A stretch of DNA of 64,000 nt from Anaerolentibacter hominis (GCF_032380675.1 NZ_JAWDIX010000001.1:1426001-1490000), one strand, 5' to 3'; positions 17,112-26,425 are shown, numbered from the stretch's first letter. The notes: a model not told the origin generated them from the letters alone. Numbers and translations are program-made.

Positions 17112-17420
17112 ATGGCATTAAAGATAACGAAGGAAAATTTTGAGAGTGTTGTAGTAAATTCTGATAAACCTGTTCTGGTTGATTTCTGGGCAGAATGGTG
17201 CGGTCCCTGCAGAATGCTGGGTCCGGTAGTAGAGCAGCTTGCGGATGAGTTAAAAGACAGTGTGGTTGTGGGTAAAATCAATATAGATGAAGAACCGGAT
17301 CTTGCCGCACAGTTTAGAGTACTTACCATTCCTACGGTGATTGCGTTTAAGAATGGTTCTGAAGTTAAACGCAGCGTTGGGGTTCAGCCGAAAGAGGCTT
17401 TAAAACAACTCTTAGACTAA
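17112..17420 (+). CDS. trxA: Thioredoxin
   Basis: A 102-residue thioredoxin with the active site WCGPC (in FWAEWCGPCRML) and the cis-proline loop TIPTV. ATG 17112 follows ATGGAGGTGC. It is a general cytoplasmic disulfide reductase. Its position after a CoA-disulfide reductase/rhodanese suggests a local thiol-redox group. Confidence 0.97.
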   Translation: MALKITKENFESVVVNSDKPVLVDFWAEWCGPCRMLGPVVEQLADELKDSVVVGKINIDEEPDLAAQFRVLTIPTVIAFKNGSEVKRSVGVQPKEALKQLLD

Positions 17421-17442
17421 TGAATGCAGTATAATTATAATG

Positions 17443-17486
17443 AAAAAGCAGAGCCTCCGGTTTGAAACGGAGGCTCTGCTTTTTTG
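17443..17486. terminator. Bidirectional terminator between trxA and the recombinase gene
   Basis: Stem AAAAAGCAGAGCCTCCG / CGGAGGCTCTGCTTTTTT with an 8-base loop. A and T runs flank both sides, so it can end both convergent transcripts. Confidence 0.92.
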
Positions 17487-17491
17487 CCAAT

Positions 17492-18541
17492 CTACTTTTC
17501 TTTTCTAAGCCGTACTACATTAGCCGCGCTGCGGCGGCGGCTGTCCTCGATGGCCGCATAGTGCTTTCGGGTCGTATTAACATCTTTATGCCCCAGAACG
17601 TCCGCTACCAGGTATATATCACCCGTTTCACGGTAGAGGTTTGTCCCGTATGTACTCCTTAGTTTATGGGGGGTAATCTTCTTTACTGTAGTAACCAGGC
17701 GAGAGTACTTTTTGACAAGATTTTCAACCGCCTTCACCGTCAGCCTGGTATTCTGCATAGAGAGAAAGAGGGCATTCTCATGCCCGGACTTGGCAGCAAT
17801 TTTTCTTCTTTGATCCATATATTGCTTCAACGCGTCTGCGGCCTCATCTCCAAAATAGACGATGGTCTCAGATCCGCCTTTCCGGCGGATTTTTATACCA
17901 TTATTCTTAAAGTCCACATCATTCAGATCCAGGCCCACACACTCGGAAACACGGATTCCCGTGCCAAGCAGGAGCGTCATCAGCGCCAGATCCCTTGCTT
18001 TTGTTTTCTCATGATACGCTTTCTGCCGCTCTGTCAGATTCTCACCGCTCTCTACCTGATCCAGCAGTTCAGCCACCTCATCCACATCCAGACGGACAAT
18101 TTCTTTCTGATGCAGCTTGGGAATGTCCACCAGAGCAACAGGATTGGTCGTAATCCGCTCTTTCTTGTAAAAATAGTTGTAAAAACTGCGCAGGGCGATC
18201 AGCTTTCTTTTCTTGCCGCACTCGTCGTTAATATGTTCCCTGCCGTCCTTCTGGTAGTAGTTTAAGTAGGCCAGATATTCTTCGATATCAATCGCTTTAA
18301 TCTGATCCAGAACCGATACTTTCAGATCCTGAACTTCCGTATTTTTCAGGGAAGGATTATTCTGCTTTAAATAGTTGAAAAAAACAATCAGATCGTAGGC
18401 ATAGGCAATCCGGGTCCGGGAAGAAGTAGTGGGTTCAATACCGCGGAAAAATTCTCCCGCGAACCGGGGCAGATCCTTTTGTAGTTCGCGCAGCTTCAAT
18501 TCATTCTTAATAGTAACCTGATCATGATAATTCCGTTCCAA
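17492..18541 (-). CDS. Tyrosine recombinase (Xer-like)
   Basis: A 349-residue tyrosine recombinase. It starts with TTG at 18541, since GAGGG lies six bases upstream and no ATG is in frame nearby. The SAM-like N-terminal core-binding domain spans about 25-140. The catalytic residues are R197 (TGIRVSE), K221, H292 and R295 (PHKLRSTYG), H318 (LGHKDVNTT) and Y328. No phage genes, excisionase or flanking attachment repeats are visible. The length (349) exceeds XerC/XerD (about 300) and is near the single-recombinase XerS (about 356), so a chromosome-dimer role is possible. It overlaps the upstream tRNA thiolase gene by 20 bases. Confidence 0.9.
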   Translation of the reverse strand: MERNYHDQVTIKNELKLRELQKDLPRFAGEFFRGIEPTTSSRTRIAYAYDLIVFFNYLKQNNPSLKNTEVQDLKVSVLDQIKAIDIEEYLAYLNYYQKDGREHINDECGKKRKLIALRSFYNYFYKKERITTNPVALVDIPKLHQKEIVRLDVDEVAELLDQVESGENLTERQKAYHEKTKARDLALMTLLLGTGIRVSECVGLDLNDVDFKNNGIKIRRKGGSETIVYFGDEAADALKQYMDQRRKIAAKSGHENALFLSMQNTRLTVKAVENLVKKYSRLVTTVKKITPHKLRSTYGTNLYRETGDIYLVADVLGHKDVNTTRKHYAAIEDSRRRSAANVVRLRKEK

Positions 18542-19289
18542 TGCTTTCCCTCTTTTCTTCCCAAACCGGTTTATAAGTATCCAGAATACCGTGGAAAATC
18601 CGTTCTCTGGTACCGGGATTTTCTGCCTCCAGCCGTTTTACCAGTTCCTTGATATATTCCCGCTTGGTATGTCCATCCACGGGACAGGGATTTTTCTGCA
18701 CAGGGAGCTGATAGTTCTTCTTAAAGTTTATAATATCTGTCTCATGCAAATAGAAGAGAGGGCGGATCAATGTGATATCCATCCGGTCCAGGTACGTGAC
18801 AGGTGAATAGGTATGAAAACGCCCCTCAAAGATCATAGACATCAGCATTGTTTCCACCATATCATCCATATGATGGGCATAGGCAATTTTATTGCAGCCC
18901 AGTTCAACTGCCCTGCGGTTAAAGGCACCCTTTCTCATCTTGGCACAGAGAGAACAGGGATTGGACTCCTGCCTCCGTTCAAATACGATGGATGCAATCT
19001 GTGTTTCAACCACATAAAACGGAACCTGAAGCTCTTCACACAGAGCGGCCACAGGGGCCAGATCCAGTCCCTCAAATCCCAGATGAACAGCGATAGCCAC
19101 CAGCTCAAAGGAGTTGGGATAAAAGCGTTTCAGACCGGAAAGGGCATGGAGCAGCGTCAGACTGTCTTTTCCCCCCGAGATGCCTACCGCAATCTTATCA
19201 CCTGCCTGTATCATTTGAAAGTCGTCCACGGCGCACCGTGTCAGACTGAGAAGTCTTTGTAATTTCATGTTGTTTATCAAACCCTTCAT
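18522..19289 (-). CDS. TtcA-type tRNA 2-thiolation ATPase
   Basis: A 255-residue PP-loop ATPase of the TtcA family, which thiolates C32 in certain tRNAs. The PP-loop is SGGKDS at about 38-43. C112 and C115 (PCSLCAKMRK) and C202 (KNPCPVDGH) match the three [4Fe-4S] ligands of TtcA. The start is uncertain: ATG 19289 lacks a ribosome site, whereas ATG 19268 (MKLQRLLSL) has AAGGG about 12 bases upstream. It overlaps the recombinase gene by 20 bases and so is co-transcribed with it. Confidence 0.87.
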   Translation of the reverse strand: MKGLINNMKLQRLLSLTRCAVDDFQMIQAGDKIAVGISGGKDSLTLLHALSGLKRFYPNSFELVAIAVHLGFEGLDLAPVAALCEELQVPFYVVETQIASIVFERRQESNPCSLCAKMRKGAFNRRAVELGCNKIAYAHHMDDMVETMLMSMIFEGRFHTYSPVTYLDRMDITLIRPLFYLHETDIINFKKNYQLPVQKNPCPVDGHTKREYIKELVKRLEAENPGTRERIFHGILDTYKPVWEEKRESIGTELS

Positions 19290-19318
19290 AGAATAGACGA
19301 TAAAGTTACAATATAGTT

Positions 19319-19347
19319 ATTCTAGCGAATCACAGGTAAAAGTGCAA
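19319..19347 (-). promoter_or_regulatory. Promoter of the thiolase-recombinase pair
   Basis: On the minus strand TTGCAC (19347-19342), 17-base spacer, TAGAAT (19324-19319). Confidence 0.6.
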
Positions 19348-19461
19348 GCAATTGTGGGGTTGACCGGCCTTCATAATAATTAAGAATAATTTCTTTGCTT
19401 TCTCTGGTATTCTATGTTAAGTTCAAAAGGCTGGCATATGTGGCCGGAAAAAATAATATTT

Positions 19462-19687
19462 TTGACTAATTTGTGACATGTTTGATTTATAAGATACTGA
19501 TAGTGAATTCCTGAACCACGGTTCGTGAAAACGACCGTTTTTTTCTGGGATATCTTTTAAGCAGAACCTCGGCGCGGGAATGTGCTTCTGCTACATTCTT
19601 TGTTCCGTTCTGCCGGTCGGAAAAGACAACATCTGAGTATGACGTTACCGTTCGAGCGTCATAAATCACACCAAGGAGAGAGTGAAA
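19462..19687 (+). promoter_or_regulatory. Structured 5' leader of the amidase gene with early terminator
   Basis: A TTGACT (19462) and TTGTGA (19471) precede TATAAG/GATACT, giving a probable start near 19500. An intrinsic terminator follows at 19518-19544. Further down are hairpins AGCAGAA/TTCTGCT (about 19560-19593) and TATGACG/CGTCATA (about 19637-19662) before AAGGAG at 19673. The leader is non-coding and does not match a riboswitch consensus I can recall. Confidence 0.5.
19518..19544 (+). terminator. Leader terminator (possible attenuator)
   Basis: Stem ACGG-TCGT / ACGA-CCGT (one bulged T) closed by a GAAA tetraloop, then seven T. An alternative small hairpin CACG-GTT-CGTG at 19517-19527 would be incompatible with it. 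Confidence 0.7.
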
Positions 19688-22600
19688 ATGAAGAACTGGA
19701 AGAAACCATTGCTAATCCTGTCACTGCTTTTTATTTGTGTTCTGCCGGTCGCTACCGCATCGGCGGCAACTCTGAAAATAAAATACGACGGCAAGAAGCA
19801 GGATTACAAAGGGACGCAGATTAAGTATCAGGTAAACGGAAAGAGCAAGAAGTATAACACGCCCGGCCTGCTGGTTAACGGCACGGCAATGGTGGGTGCA
19901 AAGGATGTATTCCAGAAAGCACTGGGCGGAACGTACAAATATACCAGCTCCAGCGGTAAAATTGTCATTAAGTTCAATGATAATACGGTGGAACTGAAGG
20001 TTGGAAGCAAGACTGCTTACATAAATGGAAAGAAGGATACACTTTCCGTAGCTCCCATGAAGATTTATTTTTACAGTACAAAGACGACGAAAATCTATGT
20101 GCCTTCCCGCTTTGTATCTGAGGGGCTCGGGGTGGACTATAAATGGAACGCCGGCAGCGGCACGGTCTCCTTATCAGGAAAGAAACAGGCCGCCAGCCTT
20201 AAGATTTATTATGACGGCGCCTGGAAGACCTATACCGGCACCCAGGGCCAGGTCAGCGTATTCGGCAAGGTACAGTCCACAAAGGCTCTGCCTCTGCTGA
20301 TTATAGACAATACGACTATGATCCGGGCGAACCAGATATTTAAAGGAGCCCTGAAGTTGACCTATGAGTATGATTCTTCTGAGAAAACGCTGCTGTTAAC
20401 AGATGGAGCGACTACAGTTGAATTTACCATGGACAGCAAAACGGCCTATGTTGACGGTGAGAAACAGACGATGTCAACGGAGGCGAGAGTTATTAAGAAT
20501 GCAGACGGGGACGGATATGTTATGGTTCCCGGTGAATTTACCTGCGAGGCATTTGGATTAAATTACAAGTGGGACAGCAGTAAGAAGACGGCCTATATCA
20601 CAGAAAACACAGGGGAAGAACCGCCGGAAGATCCGGAAGAAGAGGACCCGGAATACGAGGGACTTAAGATTTATTATGACGGCTCCTGGAAGGATTATAC
20701 CGGAACCCGGGGGAAGGTAAGTGTATTTGGCAAAAAGCTTTCAACGGGGGCTATGCCTTCTATTATCATTGACAACACGGCTTTGCTTCGCGCTAAACAA
20801 GTATTTGCCACCGCAATGGGAGCGGACTATAATTATAACTCAGCCTCGAAGGTGCTCACACTGACGCTGAACGGCAATACAGTTATCTTTACCATGAACA
20901 GCGATACCGCTTATGTGAACGGTATTGCCAAAACGATGGATACCAAAGCCAGGGTGATCAAGAATGAGGAAGGAACAGGCTATGTCATGGTGCCTGGAAG
21001 ATTTACGGCTAATAGTTTGGGCTATGAGTATGAGTGGAATGCCTCCTCAGGACTTTCTACTATCACAAAGCCGGGTTCTGATAATGGCGGCGGCGACATC
21101 ACCGTAATTCCTACTACCGTTTATCTGACCGCCTCACCGGAACTTTCCTTCGCGGCCGAAGTCAATAAGATTAAGGGCCTGAAAGATACGGCAGAGATTG
21201 CCTCTGCTAATACGCAGACCGCTTCCATCATAAATGTGACGGAAGGGGCATCCGGACAGAAGAGTGAGCAGTATATCATTCGTACAAGTATGCCTATGGG
21301 AAATATATCGGCCACTGCAAACGCAAATGGTATCTTATCCATTAATCTGGCGAATACAACAACATCGGATGAAGTCTATAACTATAACAATACGCTGATT
21401 AAATATGTCAATACAGCCGGCGTGTCCACATCCAATTCGTCTGTTGTATATATCAATGCCAATGAGGCCGGGAAACTTACGTATGAACTGTCATTGTCAC
21501 CGGACCGCTGCAGCCTTACCGTGACCGTTTACAGGGATTATCTCACAGAAGCCAGCGCAGGCGCCACATCCACCTACGAGTACGTCCGGCTGAACGGTAT
21601 AAGCTCCTTTGATTATGATATAACCAATGATTCTTCCCATGTTTATGTAACCCTGAAAAATACGGTTAATGCCCTGGGGAATGTGAATCAGATCATTAAC
21701 TCTCAGTATTATCTGAACAACCTTATGATCATTCAAAATGGGAATAACACGGTTATTACAATAACAAAGAAGGATGGAGTGCCATTTAAGGCAACGGCAA
21801 TGTCCGACGGGCTGTTAATCAGCTTTTATGAGGATACGAAAAAATCGGTTATTCCTCTTCCGACAGGAGTGAGTTACTCCAGTATAACCGACGAAGATTT
21901 ATACCTGAAGAAAAGAATACAGATTAAGATACCGGGAGACTATCTGAGCTTTTACAATGCCAATCCGGTCACGGTACTGGGTGAGAATGTTACGAATACA
22001 TTCATGAGCTTCGACGGTTATAATACGGTTATCAATATAGACTGTTCCAGGGTGCAGGGATACCGTCTGAGCCAGACTGATAATGGGATCGGCATTACAA
22101 TCGGTGACCCCGATGAAATATTTGACAAGATCATCGTTCTGGATGCCGGCCACGGCGGAACCGATCCGGGAAGTGTAAAAGGCGGCGTAAATGAAAAAGA
22201 TGTCGTCCAGAATATCCTATATACTTACGGAAAGGAGATCTTCAACAGTTCCGACATTAAGGCATACTGGACCAGAACTACCGATGTTAAAGTAGATCTG
22301 TACGAACGTGCTGCTTTTACGGAGGAAGTAAACGCTGACTACTTCATCAGCCTGCACTTGAATTCCTATACCGGATCAGCCGCTGTCAACGGTTTGGAGG
22401 TATATTACTCCAGCAACAATAATTCACCTATTTATAACGGTCTGACCAGCAAGAAGATGGCTGAATTTATTGAAGAACGGCTTCCGGACATGATCGATAT
22501 TAATCACCGGACCAATCCGATCCGTCAGGCTGGCTATGTGGTGACAAAATATAATTCGGTACCTGCTGTTCTGATCGAACTGGGATATATGACCAACTCC

Positions 22601-22705
22601 TCGGATCTGGCTAAATTCAAGAAGGAATCCTTCCAGAGAACGACAGCACAGGCATTGTTTGATGTGGTAGAACAGTTATTTGCAGCATATCCGACACAAC
22701 GTTAA
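19688..22705 (+). CDS. Secreted N-acetylmuramoyl-L-alanine amidase with copper-amine-oxidase-like repeats
   Basis: A 1005-residue secreted cell-wall hydrolase. ATG 19688 is chosen over GTG 19682 by spacing to AAGGAG. A signal peptide covers about 1-27 (LLILSLLFICVLPVATASAA). Three copper-amine-oxidase N-terminal-like repeats follow at about 28-165, 170-310 and 325-460 (each with KIYYDG..YTGT and YKWNA-like endings), with an acidic linker between the second and third. A middle AMIN-like beta region spans about 480-800. The C-terminal amidase_3 domain (about 815-1000) shows zinc ligands His in DAGHGG, Glu in GGVNEKD and His in SLHLN, and the catalytic Glu in LIELGY. It cuts the amide between MurNAc and L-Ala. 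It is followed 34 bases later by a second secreted gene. Confidence 0.93.
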   Translation: MKNWKKPLLILSLLFICVLPVATASAATLKIKYDGKKQDYKGTQIKYQVNGKSKKYNTPGLLVNGTAMVGAKDVFQKALGGTYKYTSSSGKIVIKFNDNTVELKVGSKTAYINGKKDTLSVAPMKIYFYSTKTTKIYVPSRFVSEGLGVDYKWNAGSGTVSLSGKKQAASLKIYYDGAWKTYTGTQGQVSVFGKVQSTKALPLLIIDNTTMIRANQIFKGALKLTYEYDSSEKTLLLTDGATTVEFTMDSKTAYVDGEKQTMSTEARVIKNADGDGYVMVPGEFTCEAFGLNYKWDSSKKTAYITENTGEEPPEDPEEEDPEYEGLKIYYDGSWKDYTGTRGKVSVFGKKLSTGAMPSIIIDNTALLRAKQVFATAMGADYNYNSASKVLTLTLNGNTVIFTMNSDTAYVNGIAKTMDTKARVIKNEEGTGYVMVPGRFTANSLGYEYEWNASSGLSTITKPGSDNGGGDITVIPTTVYLTASPELSFAAEVNKIKGLKDTAEIASANTQTASIINVTEGASGQKSEQYIIRTSMPMGNISATANANGILSINLANTTTSDEVYNYNNTLIKYVNTAGVSTSNSSVVYINANEAGKLTYELSLSPDRCSLTVTVYRDYLTEASAGATSTYEYVRLNGISSFDYDITNDSSHVYVTLKNTVNALGNVNQIINSQYYLNNLMIIQNGNNTVITITKKDGVPFKATAMSDGLLISFYEDTKKSVIPLPTGVSYSSITDEDLYLKKRIQIKIPGDYLSFYNANPVTVLGENVTNTFMSFDGYNTVINIDCSRVQGYRLSQTDNGIGITIGDPDEIFDKIIVLDAGHGGTDPGSVKGGVNEKDVVQNILYTYGKEIFNSSDIKAYWTRTTDVKVDLYERAAFTEEVNADYFISLHLNSYTGSAAVNGLEVYYSSNNNSPIYNGLTSKKMAEFIEERLPDMIDINHRTNPIRQAGYVVTKYNSVPAVLIELGYMTNSSDLAKFKKESFQRTTAQALFDVVEQLFAAYPTQR

Positions 22706-22739
22706 TAAGATAGTAAAACAACAGGGAGGCAGGCACAAT

Positions 22740-24770
22740 ATGAAACGACACAGCATGAAGTGGCTTCTGCTTATGGCTCTTTGTATCTTTACGCTGCTCG
22801 GCCAGGGAAAAACGGCCGACGCAGCAAAGAAGGATACCAAAAAACCTACAGTGAAGGTCACAATGAGTAAAGAAACCCCTACGAATAAGAGTATTAAAAT
22901 CACTCTTAAGGTTACGGATGCATCCGGAATCAGCAAAGTAAAATGGGCCAGCGGGTCCAGGACAGCTTCCTATTTTTCCAAGGAAGGTACAACGCTGAAA
23001 TTATCCAAATCAACAGCCAGCGTTACTATTAAGAAAAACGGTACATATACATTTTATGCAAAGGATAAAGCCGGGAATGTAACGACGAAGAAGGTGACGG
23101 TTTCCAATATTGATAAAACCGTGCCTGAGATCACTATCAAGGCAAATAAAACCGCTTATACCAACGGCAGTGTAAAGCTGACGGTTACAGCAGGCGACGC
23201 CGATTCCGGCATAAAAGAAGTGAAATATCTGACCAGTAAAAAAGATGCGGCAGCGGTGGAAAAAGACGGCAAGGTCCTGAACCTGAAGGACGGAAGCGGT
23301 TCAGTGACTGTAAAGAAAAATGCCGTATATTCCTTCCTGGCAACGGATAAGGCGGGCAATCAGACATTAAAAACATTTCAGGTTAAAAATATCGATAAAA
23401 CAGAACCTGTTGTAAATTCAGCAGATTACACCGTTATGAATCAGAAAGGAACGCTGACGATCGATGCGGAGGATTCCGATTCTGGTATAGCCAAACTTCT
23501 GTTAACCCCAGGAACGGTTGATAAGGCCACAGACAAACAGTGGGAGAGCGCTCAGGATGTGACAGCCGGCAGCGCTGAGATTACAGAATCCGGAGAGTAT
23601 ACGATACTGGCGGAGGATGAAGCGGGCAATACAACACTGTATCCCTTCCAGGTACAGCTGGAACTGAGAGCCGTCTGGATCTCTTACCTTGAGTTCTCAA
23701 AGAACGGCTATGAGGAAAAGGCGTTTAAAGATAAAATTGATACCATGTTTGACCGGGTCGTCGATCTGAACATGAACGCAGTTATCGTCCAGGTGAGACC
23801 GTTCAGCGATGCCCTGTATCAGTCGGAGTATTATCCCTGGTCCCGCTTTGTATCAGGAACACAGGGTGTAGATCCAGGGTATGATCCTCTGGAATATATG
23901 GTAGAAGCTGCCCATGAGCGCGGATTAGAGCTTCACGCATGGGTAAATCCGTTTCGTGTAACAGACGGCGGTTATATGACGTATGATGATCTGTCCGATG
24001 ACAATCAGGCGAAAATCTGGAGTGAAGGCAAGAAAACAGCCAGAAACGTACTGCAGTATGGCGGTAAGCACTATTTGAATCCGGCTTCCGCCGATGCGCA
24101 GAAGCTGATTATAAATGGTATCAAAGAGATCGTTCAGAATTATGATGTAGACGGTATTCACATGGATGATTATTTTTATCCTAACCTGGGAACCGCCTAT
24201 AAGAGCAATTTTGATGCTACGGAGTATAAAGCCTATCAGAAGGAATGTGAAGAAAAAGGCACAGCTGCAAAATCCATTGTCAACTGGCGCCGCGGCAATA
24301 TCAACACTTTAATTAAAAAAATATATAAAGAAATTAAAGATATTGATTCCTCCGTTGTATTCGGAATCAGCCCGGCCGGTAATATTGATAACTTATATTC
24401 CAACAGCAGTTATTATGCAGATGTTAAGACCTGGATGGCTTCTTCCAGCTATATTGATTATATCTGCCCTCAGGTTTACTGGGATTTCAGTCATTCGGTC
24501 TGCCCTTACGATGAAACGGTTGACCGCTGGCTGAGTATCAGGACCAGTGAAACGGTTAATGTATACATTGGAATTGCCACATACCGGGCAGGAGAGAAGA
24601 GTGTGGGCGGTGAATGGGCAACCGATACCGATCAGCTGAAACGCCAGGTTCTGTATGGGAGAGGGACCGGAGAGGTAGACGGATACATGTTCTTCCGTTA
24701 TGACAGCTTTAACCGTACGGGAACAAATGCAAAAAAAGAAGTGAAAAACTTACTCAGTGTTTTAGATTGA
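22740..24770 (+). CDS. Secreted GHL10-family glycoside hydrolase with Ig-like repeats
   Basis: A 676-residue secreted protein. ATG 22740 follows GGGAGG. A signal peptide covers about 1-29 (LLLMALCIFTLLGQGKTADA). Three bacterial Ig-like repeats follow (about 30-300), each ending in an AKDKAGN or ATDKAGN type motif. The C-terminal catalytic domain (about 305-676) has the family signature ELRAVWISYLEF, IVQVRPFSDALYQSEYYPW and VDGIHMDDYFYPN, typical of GHL10/DUF187 proteins. A glucosaminidase-like or other cell-wall sugar activity is plausible but not established. It probably forms an operon with the amidase and ends at a strong terminator. Confidence 0.9.
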   Translation: MKRHSMKWLLLMALCIFTLLGQGKTADAAKKDTKKPTVKVTMSKETPTNKSIKITLKVTDASGISKVKWASGSRTASYFSKEGTTLKLSKSTASVTIKKNGTYTFYAKDKAGNVTTKKVTVSNIDKTVPEITIKANKTAYTNGSVKLTVTAGDADSGIKEVKYLTSKKDAAAVEKDGKVLNLKDGSGSVTVKKNAVYSFLATDKAGNQTLKTFQVKNIDKTEPVVNSADYTVMNQKGTLTIDAEDSDSGIAKLLLTPGTVDKATDKQWESAQDVTAGSAEITESGEYTILAEDEAGNTTLYPFQVQLELRAVWISYLEFSKNGYEEKAFKDKIDTMFDRVVDLNMNAVIVQVRPFSDALYQSEYYPWSRFVSGTQGVDPGYDPLEYMVEAAHERGLELHAWVNPFRVTDGGYMTYDDLSDDNQAKIWSEGKKTARNVLQYGGKHYLNPASADAQKLIINGIKEIVQNYDVDGIHMDDYFYPNLGTAYKSNFDATEYKAYQKECEEKGTAAKSIVNWRRGNINTLIKKIYKEIKDIDSSVVFGISPAGNIDNLYSNSSYYADVKTWMASSSYIDYICPQVYWDFSHSVCPYDETVDRWLSIRTSETVNVYIGIATYRAGEKSVGGEWATDTDQLKRQVLYGRGTGEVDGYMFFRYDSFNRTGTNAKKEVKNLLSVLD

Positions 24771-24793
24771 TTCTAAACTTCGGGTTTGGTTTT

Positions 24794-24835
24794 GCCTCTC
24801 TGAAAAGATTAATTCTTTTCAGAGAGGCTTTTTTT
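24794..24835 (+). terminator. Terminator of the amidase-GHL10 operon
   Basis: Perfect 14-base stem GCCTCTCTGAAAAG / CTTTTCAGAGAGGC with a 7-base loop and a run of seven T. Confidence 0.92.
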
Positions 24836-24852
24836 CGATATTTAGCAAAACG

Positions 24853-25575
24853 CTACAGACTGGCTATCAAAGCCCAGATCACAGCCACCACAATAGACGG
24901 CAGCATATTAACCACTTTAAATTTCTTTTCCCAAATTAAATTGACGCCTACGCAGAAAATCAGAATGGAACCCACAAAAGACAGATTGTCAAGAGCTGCC
25001 GGAATCATCAGCGGTTCAATCAATCTTGCCAGAAGGGTGACGGAACCCTGAAAAACTGCAACTGGTATGGCAGCAAAGATGCAGCCTTTTCCCAACGAGG
25101 AGGTCATGATCAATATAATAATCAAATCCAGCACAGCCTTCAGGGCAAGGACGGAATACTCCCCTGTAAGACCATCCTGAATAGAACCTACAACCGCCAT
25201 AGCTCCAATACAAATAGTAAGAGAAGCTGTGACAAAGCCCTCCACAAATTTCGCATCCCCGCTGTTGCCGGTTTTAATCTTCAGCCATTCCCCAAACTGC
25301 TCCATACGAAGATCAATATTGAGCCATTCTCCCAGGAGTGAACCAATGGCCAGGCTGCCGATCATCATCAGAGCGCCCCCGGATGTAAGCCGGTCTCCGC
25401 TGACAGCCAGCATTTTTTCCATCACGCCGCCCATCCCTACAAACATAACACAGACGCCGGTGGCTTTCATCAATGTATCCTGAAACCGTTTCGTTATAAA
25501 CCGGCCAAACAGTAACCCGATCAGTCCGCCTATGATAATTCCGGCAGTATTAATTATCGTTCCTAAACCTATCAT
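24853..25575 (-). CDS. DUF554 family membrane protein
   Basis: A 240-residue polytopic membrane protein with about six or seven hydrophobic helices. The N-terminus (GLGTIINTAGIIIGGLIGLL, GRFITKRFQDTLMKATGVCVMFVG) matches the DUF554/YdfK/YqgA family of probable transporters of unknown substrate. ATG 25575 follows AAGGTG. It is convergent with the GHL10 gene and transcribed in the same direction as the next membrane protein. Confidence 0.88.
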   Translation of the reverse strand: MIGLGTIINTAGIIIGGLIGLLFGRFITKRFQDTLMKATGVCVMFVGMGGVMEKMLAVSGDRLTSGGALMMIGSLAIGSLLGEWLNIDLRMEQFGEWLKIKTGNSGDAKFVEGFVTASLTICIGAMAVVGSIQDGLTGEYSVLALKAVLDLIIILIMTSSLGKGCIFAAIPVAVFQGSVTLLARLIEPLMIPAALDNLSFVGSILIFCVGVNLIWEKKFKVVNMLPSIVVAVIWALIASL

Positions 25576-25629
25576 TTGTTATTAACACCTTCATTTAATT
25601 ATTTTGTGACTGTGTCCATCGACGCTGCC

Positions 25630-26121
25630 CTAAAAAAATAATTCTGTGGGCAGAAAGAAGAAATACGGAGCGGTAAAAACAGCCAGGGAAAGAGCAATCT
25701 TTTTTCTGGACGCAATATCAAATTCTACTTGATTGAGTACCAGCTTTAAGTTAAAAAAATAAATACAGAGGCCTGCGATTAAAACAGATAAAGCAGTCCA
25801 CAGGAATGAAAAAAGATTATCCAGAGGATTATATGTATTCCAGTTAAATATAGTTCGAAAAGCATCTACATTGTCCGCCACAAACATCATTCCGGTACCG
25901 GCAAAATCAGCCAGAAAACCATATCCCCAGGCGGGAAACAATATTTTCCCTGTCAGCCGGGAGCGATCAGGTAAATGCAGGCGCCTCATGGTGAGAATAA
26001 TGACAACAAAATCAATGAACAGATTCGCCGGCAGTACCACAAGCCATGCTGCAGGAATCAGCCATAAGATCCATAGGGGAAAAATCAGATTGTATAATTT
26101 CAGTCCCTTCGTTTTTTTCAT
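25630..26121 (-). CDS. Four-helix membrane protein, unknown function
   Basis: A 163-residue protein. ATG 26121 (MKKTKGLKLYNLIF) is preferred because GAGG lies eight bases upstream; the longer frame to 26157 lacks a site. Four hydrophobic segments are visible (FPLWILWLIPAAWLVVLP; FIDFVVIILTM; LFSFLWTALSVLIAGLCIYFF; SLAVFTAPYFFFL). No family is recognised with confidence. It lies downstream of the BlaI-type gene on the same strand after a 304-base gap, so BlaI control is possible but unproven. Confidence 0.7.
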   Translation of the reverse strand: MKKTKGLKLYNLIFPLWILWLIPAAWLVVLPANLFIDFVVIILTMRRLHLPDRSRLTGKILFPAWGYGFLADFAGTGMMFVADNVDAFRTIFNWNTYNPLDNLFSFLWTALSVLIAGLCIYFFNLKLVLNQVEFDIASRKKIALSLAVFTAPYFFFLPTELFF

Positions 26122-26425
26122 AACGTGTACCTCAAATAAAATATCACAGCAATACAATCATACAGTGACTGGCGGCTGATGACAAGTAGTATTTCAATGA
26201 AAGAAAGGAATTACAAAGAACAGCCTTCCGTGGCCTAAGATTTAATATAGGCCGGGACAAAAGCCCCGGCCTATATAAGGAAAAACAAATATAATAAAAG
26301 ATGAAGAAACTCAATGTTAAATAGCAGGAAGTCTTCGTTAAACTTGTGTTTTGCGAATAGATAGAACAATAACTATAACGAAGAATACCTGTACTCACCT
26401 GCCTGCCGGCCAATGATCCAAACGT
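26122..26425. other. Non-coding gap with one strong hairpin
   Basis: This 304-base gap has no convincing gene. At 26246-26275 it holds a hairpin TATAGGCCGGG / CCCCGGCCTATA. The minus-strand T-run is poor, so it may be a weak terminator of the blaI transcript or a processing structure. Confidence 0.5.

Noticed and set aside
17492..18541. Prophage or integrative element suggested by the tyrosine recombinase
   Set aside because: No phage, conjugation or excisionase genes and no direct repeats flank it; neighbours are core genes.
19462..19687. Cyclic di-GMP or cyclic di-AMP riboswitch
   Set aside because: Considered because a wall hydrolase follows, but I could not find the conserved core motifs of either class.
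26144..26413. Minus-strand open frame of 89 codons between the BlaI gene and the membrane protein
   Set aside because: No ribosome site, composition unlike a protein, and it covers a strong hairpin; treated as non-coding.
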